Source of the DNA: an uncultured Halomonas sp.
Lineage (GTDB): Bacteria > Pseudomonadota > Gammaproteobacteria > Pseudomonadales > Halomonadaceae
Direction of reading: 5' to 3'
DNA: 64,000 nt
Assembly (NCBI RefSeq): GCF_946887195.1
Contig: NZ_CAMPKE010000004.1
Span: 1 to 64,000, forward strand
Shown here: positions 9,227 to 18,416 of the stretch, in pieces
How positions within the stretch are numbered: position 1 is the first letter of the stretch
How the letters are laid out: the number at the start of each line of letters is the position of its first letter
The notes under the pieces: model-generated
Told to the model about the DNA's origin: nothing
Seen by the model: only the letters and a program-made list of their open reading frames with translations
The model's database searches: none
Made by a program: the position numbers and the translations under genes

Positions 9227-10386
9227 AGTAATTTACTCTCCGGTACAGAAATATCAATACCCAAGTCACAATATATAGAAAAGAAAGCAGTCTGAATATT
9301 GCGAACATCAAATTCACTCTCAGCCAATTGTCGAGCCTGACGCCCCATTCTCTCAAGTAGTTTGACATTCTCAAGCAAACTGACAACGCTCTCTGTCATA
9401 GCATCAACATCACACTTCGGAACCAAGTAACCTGTTTCCCCATCACGTACCGCCTCCCGCACACCAGGTACGTCGAAGCCCACAGTTGGCAAACCAGTGG
9501 CTGCAGCCTCCATCACTGCACGGGGTACACCCTCACGGTATGAGGGGAACAACAAGATATCAGCCGAATTCAGCAGTGGAAGTATGTCGGAAAGCCTCCC
9601 CACATACTCTATATCTATTTGGCTCATAATCCATTTTTTTGTTACTGCATCCGGATGCACAGAATCTACTTCCCCAGCCCATATAAAGCGAGCCGTTGGC
9701 CAATCTTTACGTACTCGTTTAGCCACCTCAATAAATTCAAGGATACCCTTTTGTTTTAGCAAACGACCAAGCATAATGATGACAGGAGGAGATCGCTCAT
9801 GTTCGCGAACTTGCAAAGAGAATTTTTTAATATCAACACCAGAACCGACAATCAAGCGTTGATAATCAGACCGAACCCAGCCACGACAAATAAACAATGA
9901 TTGGTCATCCCGATTTTGGAATATTGTCATATCCGACTTAGGCAGAGAGAGGCGGTAACCCGCCCCCGCAAGATATGCTATCCATCCCCCAGAAACAAAT
10001 GCATGCCCAAGCCCAGTGATTGAGTTAACTATAGTCACATCATCACCTAAAATTCGCCGAGCAGTGACTGTTCCTAAAATAACTGGCTTAGCATGGAAAT
10101 GATGAACCAGTGCTGGGCGATAAGTTCGATAAATCTCTTTTAACCGTTGATAAGCTTGGATATCAGTTCTTGGAGAGAAGCCACCACGACCAAAGGTCAC
10201 AGATTCCAGAACCGCGCCTGAAATGCATAAATCACGACTCTCGATATCATCAGAGGTAGCAATAACAACTTGCCAACCCTGGCTTATAAAGTGCTGAATA
10301 ATTTTTTCTCGCGAGCTTTTCAATGCATAGCCGCGATTAGCAGCGAAAACAACAGTTTTACTAAGATTATTAGGCAACAACAACAC
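9223..10386 (-). CDS. GT4 glycosyltransferase, PglA-like
   Basis: A 387-residue GT-B glycosyltransferase. The stretch VHHFHAKPVILGTVTARRI followed by NSITGLGHAF resembles PglA of Campylobacter and related GT4 enzymes that add a HexNAc to undecaprenyl-diphosphate-linked diaminosugar. The donor site has IIMLGRLLKQKGILEF at about 208-223 and YREGVPRAVMEAAATGLPTVGFD at about 283-305. It overlaps the sulfotransferase start by four bases and sits just before the initiating transferase, so it may add the second sugar. Base composition is lower in GC than in the flanking genes. Specificity is inference. Confidence 0.83.
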   Translation of the reverse strand: MLLLPNNLSKTVVFAANRGYALKSSREKIIQHFISQGWQVVIATSDDIESRDLCISGAVLESVTFGRGGFSPRTDIQAYQRLKEIYRTYRPALVHHFHAKPVILGTVTARRILGDDVTIVNSITGLGHAFVSGGWIAYLAGAGYRLSLPKSDMTIFQNRDDQSLFICRGWVRSDYQRLIVGSGVDIKKFSLQVREHERSPPVIIMLGRLLKQKGILEFIEVAKRVRKDWPTARFIWAGEVDSVHPDAVTKKWIMSQIDIEYVGRLSDILPLLNSADILLFPSYREGVPRAVMEAAATGLPTVGFDVPGVREAVRDGETGYLVPKCDVDAMTESVVSLLENVKLLERMGRQARQLAESEFDVRNIQTAFFSIYCDLGIDISVPESKLL

Positions 10387-10618
10387 CTCAGAGAAAGGCT
10401 ATTTTAAAACGCACGAGCAACGCTTATTTAATCGCAGCGCCATGTACAAAGAAGCAAAAGATAGCTCTTTACAATCTAATATAACATTACATATAAAGAA
10501 CGCTTTTGTAACAAAAACGAGCATAAACATCAAAGTATTTCACAAACAACAACACAACCTTACTCATCATTGCCATTTAAATCGATCATGAAATTAGTAT
10601 AATGATACAAACAAACTA

Positions 10619-11758
10619 TTAAGCTTTAATTTTCCAAGCAATTCGATAAGACTCAACCATTGTTTCAATATTAAAGAGATCCACTATTCTTTGACGTGCA
10701 GCGCTCTGTCGTGTAGACCATTCAACACCAGCTTGTTTTTCACCAAGTGCCTTGATTACAGCGTTAGCCAAAGCAGTTGAATCTCTTGGTGGAACCACCC
10801 ACCCAGTCTCTCCAACGATCAAAGCAGCATCACCCACGTCAGTGGTCACACAAGGAGTACCACAAGCCATTGCCTCCGCCAATACGTTGGGAAATGCCTC
10901 TCCAAGGCTGGATAGGACATGTAGATCAAGCGTACTCATCACTGCGGGTATATCAGACCGCCTACCCAGCAGATGGACACGAGCCCAGCAGCCTGCCTCT
11001 GTAAGCCATTGAACCAGTTGATGGTTCTCTTTATCCATGCCCGTACCAACCAGCACACACTGCACATCTACCTTTAACTCGATGAGGCAAGCAAGTGCAT
11101 TGAATAGATTACGATGATCTTTTTGTGGATCAAAGCGAGCGACCATGCCAACCAGAAACTGGTTCGCATTAATACCTAGTTCCCTCCTAATTTTCTCACC
11201 TGATGCTCTATGGGGTTGAAAGTTTGCAAGGTCATAACCATTAGGGATGACTAAAAATTTCTGTTCTGCATAGCCAATACCAACATGAACGGGAACAGCT
11301 TGTTTAGAGCAACTGATGATGTGCGTAGGAATAAAATGTGAAAGCTTGGCACACAGTTTCGCTACCCAAATTGTGCTGCGCTTGACAGTTCCGGGGGCGA
11401 GGTTGCTATGGTGAATCCCCCAAAAAACTCGGGGAACCCCTGCCAGCTTAGCTCCTAACCCACCAATCAAATTAGCATGATACATCCAAGTTTGTACAAT
11501 CGGCGGTCTAATATTACGAAGTTTCTTCCATAATTTATAAAAACCCATTAGAGTAACTTTCCCCGCCGGCATCCCTAAGCAAATGACACGAACACCCGCT
11601 TGGTCTAGCAATGGACCATACTTACCTGCATCCATCATAGATATTACGATGTGAACAACATGAGCATCGCTAACACACAGGCGATACAGAATATTCTCTG
11701 CACCACCATCATTCAATCCAGTAATAATATGGACTACAATCTTTTTAGCTTGTTCCAT
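10619..11758 (-). CDS. GT4-family glycosyltransferase
   Basis: A 379-residue GT-B glycosyltransferase beginning IVVHIITGLNDGGAENILYRL, the typical glycine-rich GT4 start. VGMVARFDPQKDH at about 204-216 and LSSLGEAFPNVLAEAMACGTP at about 285-305 form the donor-binding half with the E-x7-E motif. It lies 213 bases after wbpP and 232 bases before the PglA-like gene; both gaps are AT-rich and I see no gene in them. Donor and linkage are not readable; UDP-GalNAcA from WbpP/WbpO is one candidate. Confidence 0.83.
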   Translation of the reverse strand: MEQAKKIVVHIITGLNDGGAENILYRLCVSDAHVVHIVISMMDAGKYGPLLDQAGVRVICLGMPAGKVTLMGFYKLWKKLRNIRPPIVQTWMYHANLIGGLGAKLAGVPRVFWGIHHSNLAPGTVKRSTIWVAKLCAKLSHFIPTHIISCSKQAVPVHVGIGYAEQKFLVIPNGYDLANFQPHRASGEKIRRELGINANQFLVGMVARFDPQKDHRNLFNALACLIELKVDVQCVLVGTGMDKENHQLVQWLTEAGCWARVHLLGRRSDIPAVMSTLDLHVLSSLGEAFPNVLAEAMACGTPCVTTDVGDAALIVGETGWVVPPRDSTALANAVIKALGEKQAGVEWSTRQSAARQRIVDLFNIETMVESYRIAWKIKA

Positions 11759-11971
11759 TTTAAAATGGCCATAATTGGTGCATTTTATAGCTAAAAACTA
11801 TCACTAAGCCGACCAAAGAAACCTAGTTTTTGGATAGAAAAACTGGCTATTTTGACTTTTCGATAATTATCACAATTATTTGGTAAAAGCATGCTTGTCG
11901 GATTCAATTACCAATAGCAAACGATGCTAAAGTCGCAAGCATCATTATAAAATTCTATTATTAATTATCGA

Positions 11972-12997
11972 CTAATTTAAAAATTCAATGTACCATGGCA
12001 TGGCCTTTTCGATCCCGTCTTGTATCTCAAATTGTGGCGAATAACTCAATGTTTGTTTAGCCTTGTCGATGGCCGCTTGGGAGTGGCGCACATCCCCTGC
12101 TCTAAACTCTCGATACACTGGATCTTTCACATATTCTAGGCCGTTATTTTTTAGACTCTGCTTAATAGCATTAAACAATTGATTAAGGCTAGTGCGCCCA
12201 CCCACTGCGACATTATATACTTGATTTAAAGCCTCATTAGAGACTGTGGTTGCCGCCAATAAATTCGCCTGCACAGTATTTTCGATAAAGCAGAAGTCCC
12301 GGGTGGTTTCGCCATCTCCATTGATGAATACATCCTCACCTTTGATCATAGCAGAGGTCCACTTAGGAATCACGGCGGCGTAGGCACCGTCTGGATCCTG
12401 GCGCTTACCAAATACATTAAAATAGCGTAGGCCAATAGTATTAAAGCCATAAGCCTTGGAGAATACATCAGCATAGAGTTCGTTGACGTATTTAGTAACC
12501 GCGTAAGGTGATAGAGGTTTTCCAATCACGTCTTCCACTTTGGGCAGGCCTGGACTATCTCCATAGGTAGAGCTACTGGCAGCATAGGTGAAGCTTTTTA
12601 CCCTAGCCTCACGGGCGGCAACCAACATGTTCAGAAAGCCATCGATATTGATGCTATTGGTAATCAAGGGCTCTTCAATACTACGGGGGACTGAACCAAG
12701 TGCGGCTTGATGGAGGACATAGTCGGTGCCTTTGCAGGCTCTTTGGCACTCTTCCAAGTTTCTTATGTCGCCGTTGATGAATTCAAACCGTTGCCATTGT
12801 TCCGGGGTGACGGCGCCCCGTACTTCATTGAGGTTGCGTTGGTGGCCAGTAGCGAAGTTATCCAAGCCGACAACATGTTGATCGAGCTTTAAAAGCGTTT
12901 CAAGTAGATTGGAGCCGATAAAGCCGGCAATGCCAGTGATCAGCCACGTTTTCGGGTTACTAGGCAGGTCGGAAATCAGTTTTTGATAGTGTGCCAT
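11972..12997 (-). CDS. wbpP: UDP-N-acetylglucosamine 4-epimerase (WbpP/TviC type)
   Basis: A 341-residue short-chain epimerase, the same length as Pseudomonas WbpP. It interconverts UDP-GlcNAc and UDP-GalNAc. Motifs are [16 protein letters not shown] (NAD loop), [18 protein letters not shown], and [16 protein letters not shown] with the Tyr-Lys pair in [11 protein letters not shown]. The reading frame stays open upstream to 13156, but residues before the ATG at 12997 have no family resemblance and overlap the dehydrogenase gene. The ATG at 12997 is preceded by GCGGAAC. It follows wbpO by 37 bases, so the two should act together to make UDP-GalNAcA. Confidence 0.92.
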   Translation of the reverse strand: MAHYQKLISDLPSNPKTWLITGIAGFIGSNLLETLLKLDQHVVGLDNFATGHQRNLNEVRGAVTPEQWQRFEFINGDIRNLEECQRACKGTDYVLHQAALGSVPRSIEEPLITNSINIDGFLNMLVAAREARVKSFTYAASSSTYGDSPGLPKVEDVIGKPLSPYAVTKYVNELYADVFSKAYGFNTIGLRYFNVFGKRQDPDGAYAAVIPKWTSAMIKGEDVFINGDGETTRDFCFIENTVQANLLAATTVSNEALNQVYNVAVGGRTSLNQLFNAIKQSLKNNGLEYVKDPVYREFRAGDVRHSQAAIDKAKQTLSYSPQFEIQDGIEKAMPWYIEFLN

Positions 12998-13034
12998 GGT
13001 ATGTTCCGCTATTAGATACGTTGCAAGTCCGCCT

Positions 13035-14303
13035 TCAAAGGCGAAGATCCGTGTCCGATTTGGGTAATAGGTACTTAAGGTCATATAACACATGCAATGG
13101 TTTGCCCAACGCCCTAATAGCCCCGCCCCCCATGGCTCTGAATTCATTATGCCCAACTGCTAGCAACACGCCGTCGTACTGGCCCTTAGCAAGTTCGTCG
13201 AGGGGCAGGATTCCGTATTCCTTTTGAGCTTCTTCTTTACTGACCCAAGGATCGAATACGTCTACTTCGATATTATATTCAGCCAATTCTCTTACAATGT
13301 CTATGGTTCGGGTATTACGCAAGTCTGGGCAGTTCTCTTTAAAGCTCAGGCCCATCACTAGCACCTTCGCACCTTCTACGTGTATGCGCTTTTTTAGCAT
13401 AGCTTTAACCAGTTGGGAGACTACATAAGCGCCCATGCTATCATTCAGACGGCGCCCTGCCAAAATGATTTCGGGGTGGTAACCGATGGATTGTGCTTTG
13501 TGGGTAAGGTAGTAAGGATCCACCCCAATACAGTGGCCACCCACCAAGCCCGGTCGAAAAGGCAAGAAGTTCCATTTGGTGCCAGCAGCCTCTAATACCG
13601 CCTGTGTATCAATACCCATCTTGTTAAAAATAACTGCCAGTTCATTGATCAGGGCGATGTTTAAGTCGCGCTGAGTATTTTCGATTACTTTGGCGGCTTC
13701 GGCTACCCGTATCGATTCCGCTTTATGAGTGCCAGCGACGATGATTTCACGGTACAAAGAATCAACAATTTCGGCAACTCCGAGTGTTGATCCAGAGGTT
13801 ATCTTTTTTATAGTAGTAACACGGTGCTCTTTATCGCCAGGATTGATACGCTCAGGGCTATAACCTACAAAAAAATCTTTATTATATCTCAGGCCCGACA
13901 CACGCTCTAAAACTGGCACGCAGTCATCTTCGGTTGCACCAGGATATACCGTGGACTCGTAAATAACGATATCGCCCTTCATCAAGGTTCTACCGATGGT
14001 TTCCGAAGCTTTGATTAGGGAGGTGATATCTGGTCGTTTGTGTTCATCAATGGGCGTTGGTACTGTCACGATGTAAAAATTGCAGTCCTCTAGTGACTGT
14101 ACCTTATAGGAAAAGCACAGCTTCCTAGCTTGGCTGAGTTCCTCGTCTGATACTTCGAGAGTCGTATCATGACCGGCTTGAAGAGCTTGAATGCGCTGTG
14201 CATTAATATCGAAACCTATGACTGGGCGATGTTTACCAAATTCTACGGCTAATGGCAGGCCTACGTAGCCGAGACCTACTACAGCTATTTTTTTCGTGGT
14301 CAT
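13035..14303 (-). CDS. wbpO: UDP-N-acetyl-D-galactosamine/glucosamine 6-dehydrogenase (WbpO/TviB type)
   Basis: A 422-residue UDP-sugar dehydrogenase that oxidises C6 of a UDP-HexNAc to the uronic acid with two NAD. The N-terminal [18 protein letters not shown] binds NAD. VPTPID and [16 protein letters not shown] follow, then [17 protein letters not shown]. The catalytic Cys is in [12 protein letters not shown] at about 257-268. The C-terminal UDP-binding domain contains [19 protein letters not shown]. Length and motifs match WbpO/TviB rather than UDP-glucose dehydrogenase. It is followed by wbpP, the epimerase of the same pathway. Confidence 0.92.
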   Translation of the reverse strand: MTTKKIAVVGLGYVGLPLAVEFGKHRPVIGFDINAQRIQALQAGHDTTLEVSDEELSQARKLCFSYKVQSLEDCNFYIVTVPTPIDEHKRPDITSLIKASETIGRTLMKGDIVIYESTVYPGATEDDCVPVLERVSGLRYNKDFFVGYSPERINPGDKEHRVTTIKKITSGSTLGVAEIVDSLYREIIVAGTHKAESIRVAEAAKVIENTQRDLNIALINELAVIFNKMGIDTQAVLEAAGTKWNFLPFRPGLVGGHCIGVDPYYLTHKAQSIGYHPEIILAGRRLNDSMGAYVVSQLVKAMLKKRIHVEGAKVLVMGLSFKENCPDLRNTRTIDIVRELAEYNIEVDVFDPWVSKEEAQKEYGILPLDELAKGQYDGVLLAVGHNEFRAMGGGAIRALGKPLHVLYDLKYLLPKSDTDLRL

Positions 14304-14424
14304 TGTTTACCTTTCTCGGTGTGCTGGCGATCCTAACAAAACAGCATACTTTGCGATTGTCTCAGGCACAGCGTCCGCTGTATCAAGCAGAGAGTTAACT
14401 TCGTCAGCCTTGTATGAAATAATT

Positions 14425-15666
14425 TTATTTACTCGGTGCCTTTAAATCTCTTATTGCCACAGAAAATATATACAGCCCCACAGCCGGATATAGCATATTT
14501 CTTGTATATGCCAAGCTTGTCGAAAATGAATTTCTATGCACCCAAAATGCTAGGACAATCCCTATAATCAAGAAAATTGCGCCAGCAGGCGTACTATCAT
14601 GCGAAAAGATTTTTTTAATGCAGAAAAGAAATGCAGGAATTGATAGCGAATATAAAACGACGCCAAAAAAACCCAGCCAGCTATATGCTTCAGCCCATGG
14701 GTTATATGCCATACCATACTCAATATCCGGGAATAACTTTGGTTGGAATAAGTCATTAAATAACGAAGAGCTAAGCCCAAACCAATCAAGTGGCATCGGC
14801 AAAATACTTAAAACTCCGACAGGGACACTCCAATAAGGTATATTAAAATTTTCCTTTACAACTGTGTTGAGTATGCCATTTGTCCTTAAAAACTCTGCAC
14901 CTATAACTATTTTGTCAAAGGTTAAACCAGACAACCAATCTCCAACGCCGCCTCCCCTTATAAGCACACCATAGAAGGACTTTCCTAATATCACTAGCAA
15001 AAGTGCCACAAACAGGCAAAAAATCAATTTATATTGTTTAATTAATATAGTTTTCTTTCCGCGTGATATTAAAACTGCCCACGCCAGAGCACAAAAAACT
15101 ATCGGTGACCTAGTACCAAAAAAAAATATTGTTACAGCCATAATAGCAAATATGCTCACGTACTTTTTTTCTTTACTTATCACTGCGTAGGAGAAACCAA
15201 TGGGAACTAACGAACTCATAAGCATCATCTCCATCCCCCCAGTTTCTAATGCTTGCTGTTTACTATCCGCAAGGATTAGGCTTGGTAGAATAGACAAAAA
15301 CATTATCAGGCAAATAATAAAAATCACGAAAAGGAATGATTTATTATTTCTTCCAAAATGAATGCCATTTGCTTTTCTAATAATTGTTATTCTTGAAAAA
15401 GAATACTGGTCCAATGCCGAGAAAATATATGCGAAAAGAAAAGCAATGCCATAGATTATATAGGTCCCTCTTTCTGGGACTACATAATCTCCAGAGATTG
15501 GATTATATGCCTTCATAAAAAATAGTGGCAGGCAAAAAAGAATTAATGAAATCATATATACAGAAAAAAGATCGAATTCTTTTTTTCGTAAAAAAATTTC
15601 ATATAAACATAACGAAGAACAAAAATAAAAGAATAAAATGTACATCATATTTATTTGTTCACTCAC
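14425..15666 (-). CDS. wzy: Oligosaccharide repeat-unit polymerase (Wzy-like)
   Basis: A protein of up to 413 residues made mostly of hydrophobic segments (about 11-12), with short polar loops, as expected of a Wzy polymerase that joins repeat units in the periplasm. Sequence identity in this family is low, so the call rests on topology, length and position between wbpO and a sulfotransferase in a locus with Wzx and Wzz. The first codon at 15664-15666 is GTG without a Shine-Dalgarno; the tandem ATGs at 15648 and 15645 lie after a weak GAGTGA and may be the real start. The gene is strikingly AT-rich compared with cys or moa genes here, a sign of transfer. Confidence 0.75.
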   Translation of the reverse strand: MSEQINMMYILFFYFCSSLCLYEIFLRKKEFDLFSVYMISLILFCLPLFFMKAYNPISGDYVVPERGTYIIYGIAFLFAYIFSALDQYSFSRITIIRKANGIHFGRNNKSFLFVIFIICLIMFLSILPSLILADSKQQALETGGMEMMLMSSLVPIGFSYAVISKEKKYVSIFAIMAVTIFFFGTRSPIVFCALAWAVLISRGKKTILIKQYKLIFCLFVALLLVILGKSFYGVLIRGGGVGDWLSGLTFDKIVIGAEFLRTNGILNTVVKENFNIPYWSVPVGVLSILPMPLDWFGLSSSLFNDLFQPKLFPDIEYGMAYNPWAEAYSWLGFFGVVLYSLSIPAFLFCIKKIFSHDSTPAGAIFLIIGIVLAFWVHRNSFSTSLAYTRNMLYPAVGLYIFSVAIRDLKAPSK

Positions 15667-15767
15667 GCATAGCTATTTGCGACTGAATAAAAATATCATA
15701 TTTTAACTTTGAATGAATGCATTGCTTAATTATAAATAACATACGCACCAATACCATCTTTTAAAGA

Positions 15768-16433
15768 TTAGTATTTAAAAACATCGAAATCAATCTCATA
15801 AATTTTTTTTATCTTATCTACAGAATCTTTTTTGAACAAATCTAGATAACTACTATTTTTACCTTGATTTAAATGCTTAAGCTCTTTAGAAACACCCAAC
15901 AATTTGCACACCTCAGAAAAATCATTATTAATATTCTCTAGCTTTCCGATAAAATCAAGAGAAATCTCTCCATTTACTGATAAGTAACTCACCTGCGGCT
16001 CAAAAAAATAATTTTTATTCTCTATGAATCTATCCAAACCAAATAAAACAAAATCATTTATGTCAGAATACTTTCCGACCTCATTAAATGGGTGTTTTTT
16101 ATCTATATAAATGCCAGGACGTTTTTTTAAATAAAAGAAAGTTGAGGCGACTCTATCAACAGGATTCCTAACAAATGAGAACTTAAAATAGCTGGAAAAT
16201 TTCTTTTGATCTCTTGCCATATAATTTTTTAATTTTATATGGCCAGGGTCAGTGCCATAAATAGCCTTTGCAATGCTTGTACCACCAGCCTTCGGGATGT
16301 GTATAAAAATAGAACGAGTTTCTCTAAACCTTTTATTATATAGATTTATTTTTTGCAAGTCGTTCTTTATGACATTCATTCCGCTTCTATAAATTCTTCT
16401 AAGCCATAGCTCCGAAAAACTAGTTATAAACAT
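15768..16433 (-). CDS. Sulfotransferase family 2 protein, PAPS-dependent
   Basis: A 221-residue protein of the carbohydrate sulfotransferase type. RSIFIHIPKAGGTSIAKAI at about 40-58 is the 5'-phosphosulfate loop and FSFVRNPVDRVASTFFYL at about 89-106 the 3'-phosphate-binding motif, with Arg and Ser in the usual positions. It is shorter than many family members but both PAPS sites are present. The gene is the most AT-rich in the window. It is placed 101 bases upstream of wzy and is likely to sulfate a specific sugar of the same glycan. Whether it acts on a free precursor or a lipid-linked oligosaccharide is unknown. Confidence 0.83.
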   Translation of the reverse strand: MFITSFSELWLRRIYRSGMNVIKNDLQKINLYNKRFRETRSIFIHIPKAGGTSIAKAIYGTDPGHIKLKNYMARDQKKFSSYFKFSFVRNPVDRVASTFFYLKKRPGIYIDKKHPFNEVGKYSDINDFVLFGLDRFIENKNYFFEPQVSYLSVNGEISLDFIGKLENINNDFSEVCKLLGVSKELKHLNQGKNSSYLDLFKKDSVDKIKKIYEIDFDVFKY

Positions 16434-16964
16434 ATAACACCTTAATATTAAAATAATATTAAATTAGCCATGATGCCTAATTAAGTTTTCTCTCTACAGA
16501 AAAGTCATGTTTTATTATAAACTCAGTGCCTTCGTTAATTTCATGAATAATTCCATTAACTATCCCGAGTGTAACGCCGCAGAGGCGTACTGCTGATCCG
16601 CTTATGCTCATGAGCTGTTATATTGTTCATCCTAGTTAGGGCTGAATGTTGCCTCAGGTACGCTTGGACAACTTTTTCGACGCTGCTGTAATTCTGCCTT
16701 TGCTCACGCAGATCCCCGTCAGCACCGGGTACCACAAATCTTTCCTAAACTCTCGTTCGGACGCAGTTAAATACTAAGTATGTAGGGGATATGCATATCC
16801 TGAATGGCATCAACACGAAGTCTTAGGCTCCATACATTGAAGGCATTGTACTAGTATTTCACCTTCCTGCGTAGAAAACTCATTGACAATTAGGCTGGCA
16901 GTACAGCAGGTTGGTTTTATTTAAATAGCTCCGTATCTGCACGGCTGGAAAGCTGAGAAAATCG
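16434..16964. other. 531-bp intergenic stretch without a recognisable gene
   Basis: The gap separates the AT-rich sulfotransferase from the wzx gene. Composition shifts from AT-rich (16434-16560) to mixed. One start-less minus-strand frame is open for about 60 codons near 16565-16740, but it has no recognisable family and no initiation site. The stretch looks like a recombination scar or a decayed gene between the acquired core and the conserved edge of the locus. I see no convincing terminator or transposase remnant. Confidence 0.5.
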
Positions 16965-18335
16965 TCAAGAAGTCTCCGAATAAGGCTTAATACCAGCCAG
17001 ATGAAACAGATTAGGCACTGGCAATGTCCAGATACCAAGCACTCTCCAGGAAAAATACAGCGCAGTAATATTTTGTATCACTAGCACGCCGGCTAAGGCC
17101 AAGGCCGCACCTGTCGCGCCCAATGGCGGGATCAGTATGAAGAAGAGTATCATCCCTAAGCCACTGCAAATCAGAGCTATATTACGTATGAGCCGCTCAT
17201 GGCCGGACATCGTTAATAAATGGCCCACCGAGCCAGTCGCTACATTAACCAACTGTGCGATAGCTAGGATGCGTAACAGATAGGCCCCTTGAGAAAACTC
17301 AGAGCCAAATAGACTAAGCACCCATTGCGGCATCGCTAGGCACAGAGCTAATAATGGCGATGCCAAGATCACACCCATTAATGCCCCTTGGCGTGCGAGT
17401 CGGCCTAGTGCAAGCATTTCACCCCGATAAAAGAGCGCAGCAAAGCGTGGCGGGAAAACAGCATTGATAACCATTATAACAAAGCTTATCAGCAACGCTG
17501 CGCGCTCTGCCGATCTAAATAACCCAAGCTCTGTTGTGTCAAGCAGCAACCCCGCAATCATCACACTCACTACGGATCGCATAAACCCTGCCAAGCCTAA
17601 CAAAAAAAAAGCGCGGGAAGATGTACTAAATTCTTTATATGATATTAAGGCTTCATCATTTTTTACTATTTTAGTGTCGATTTGCCGGTGCCAGCGCCAT
17701 ACTTGAAAAATACCTTGCATGAGAACAAGCCAGCCCGCCAGACAAAAAGCCCAGCCCGTTTGTTCAATTCCAGCTTGCGGATTTATCCAAACAGAAAATA
17801 GGATAGCCACACTGGCTATAAGTGAAACTATGCCATTTTCCAATAGACATGCCGTGGCGGACTTACGAATCCCTCTTAATAGCCCAGCCAGCACAAAGGC
17901 AAGCGTAAAGGCGGGAATTGCAAGCGAGATCCCAACCAATACTACTGCCAGTTCCGGCGCAGAAAACAGCTTTGCGATCAGTTCTCGCGCATGAAACACA
18001 GCTGCAGCGATTACCAAACTAAGTAATAACGTACGAGTTACAGCCCAACGCAGGTACAGCCAAACCGCTGGAGATGTATGGTCCCGGCCGGCAAAACGCA
18101 TCAAGGCATCATCCATGCCGAAGCGGGCCAAAATTGCAGCACCCAAGATGATACTTTGTGCCAAGGCAAATGTTCCAACCCCTACCGGCCCATAGAGGCG
18201 GCCGAGCACCACGCCTAGAAAGAAAACACCCAACGTAGCGATAGCACGGGCAATAAAAGTACGCGCCAGCGCTAGCGCTAGTTCTCCTTTCAAGCGAGCA
18301 CCAATGCGGGTTTTCCAGTTAGCCAAAGCATTCAT
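16965..18335 (-). CDS. wzx: Oligosaccharide flippase (Wzx, polysaccharide biosynthesis protein family)
   Basis: A 456-residue membrane protein of the MOP flippase superfamily with about 12-14 hydrophobic helices. The N-terminal helix FIARAIATLGVFFLGVVLGRLYGPVGVG has the Arg-Tyr-Gly-Pro pattern common in Wzx-type proteins. It would flip undecaprenyl-diphosphate-linked repeat units to the periplasm. I chose the ATG at 18335, which has GAGGAG nine bases upstream; the frame extends to 18386 but the extra 17 residues have no ribosome site. It follows cysNC by 81 bases in the same direction. Confidence 0.85.
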   Translation of the reverse strand: MNALANWKTRIGARLKGELALALARTFIARAIATLGVFFLGVVLGRLYGPVGVGTFALAQSIILGAAILARFGMDDALMRFAGRDHTSPAVWLYLRWAVTRTLLLSLVIAAAVFHARELIAKLFSAPELAVVLVGISLAIPAFTLAFVLAGLLRGIRKSATACLLENGIVSLIASVAILFSVWINPQAGIEQTGWAFCLAGWLVLMQGIFQVWRWHRQIDTKIVKNDEALISYKEFSTSSRAFFLLGLAGFMRSVVSVMIAGLLLDTTELGLFRSAERAALLISFVIMVINAVFPPRFAALFYRGEMLALGRLARQGALMGVILASPLLALCLAMPQWVLSLFGSEFSQGAYLLRILAIAQLVNVATGSVGHLLTMSGHERLIRNIALICSGLGMILFFILIPPLGATGAALALAGVLVIQNITALYFSWRVLGIWTLPVPNLFHLAGIKPYSETS

Positions 18336-18416
18336 CGCTCGGATCTCCTCAAAACCCCGGCCACACATGAGCCATGCAAGTAACACATGTGTGCCGATTT
18401 CGATCGCCTGTCTGCT

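Noticed and set aside
8135..9295. A 386-codon plus-strand frame opposite the PglC-like and sulfotransferase genes
   Set aside because: Both minus-strand genes have clear catalytic motifs; the plus frame has none and no Shine-Dalgarno.
16565..16740. Start-less minus-strand frame of about 60 codons as a possible transposase remnant
   Set aside because: No DDE or other recombinase motif and no initiation codon; reported only as part of a scar.
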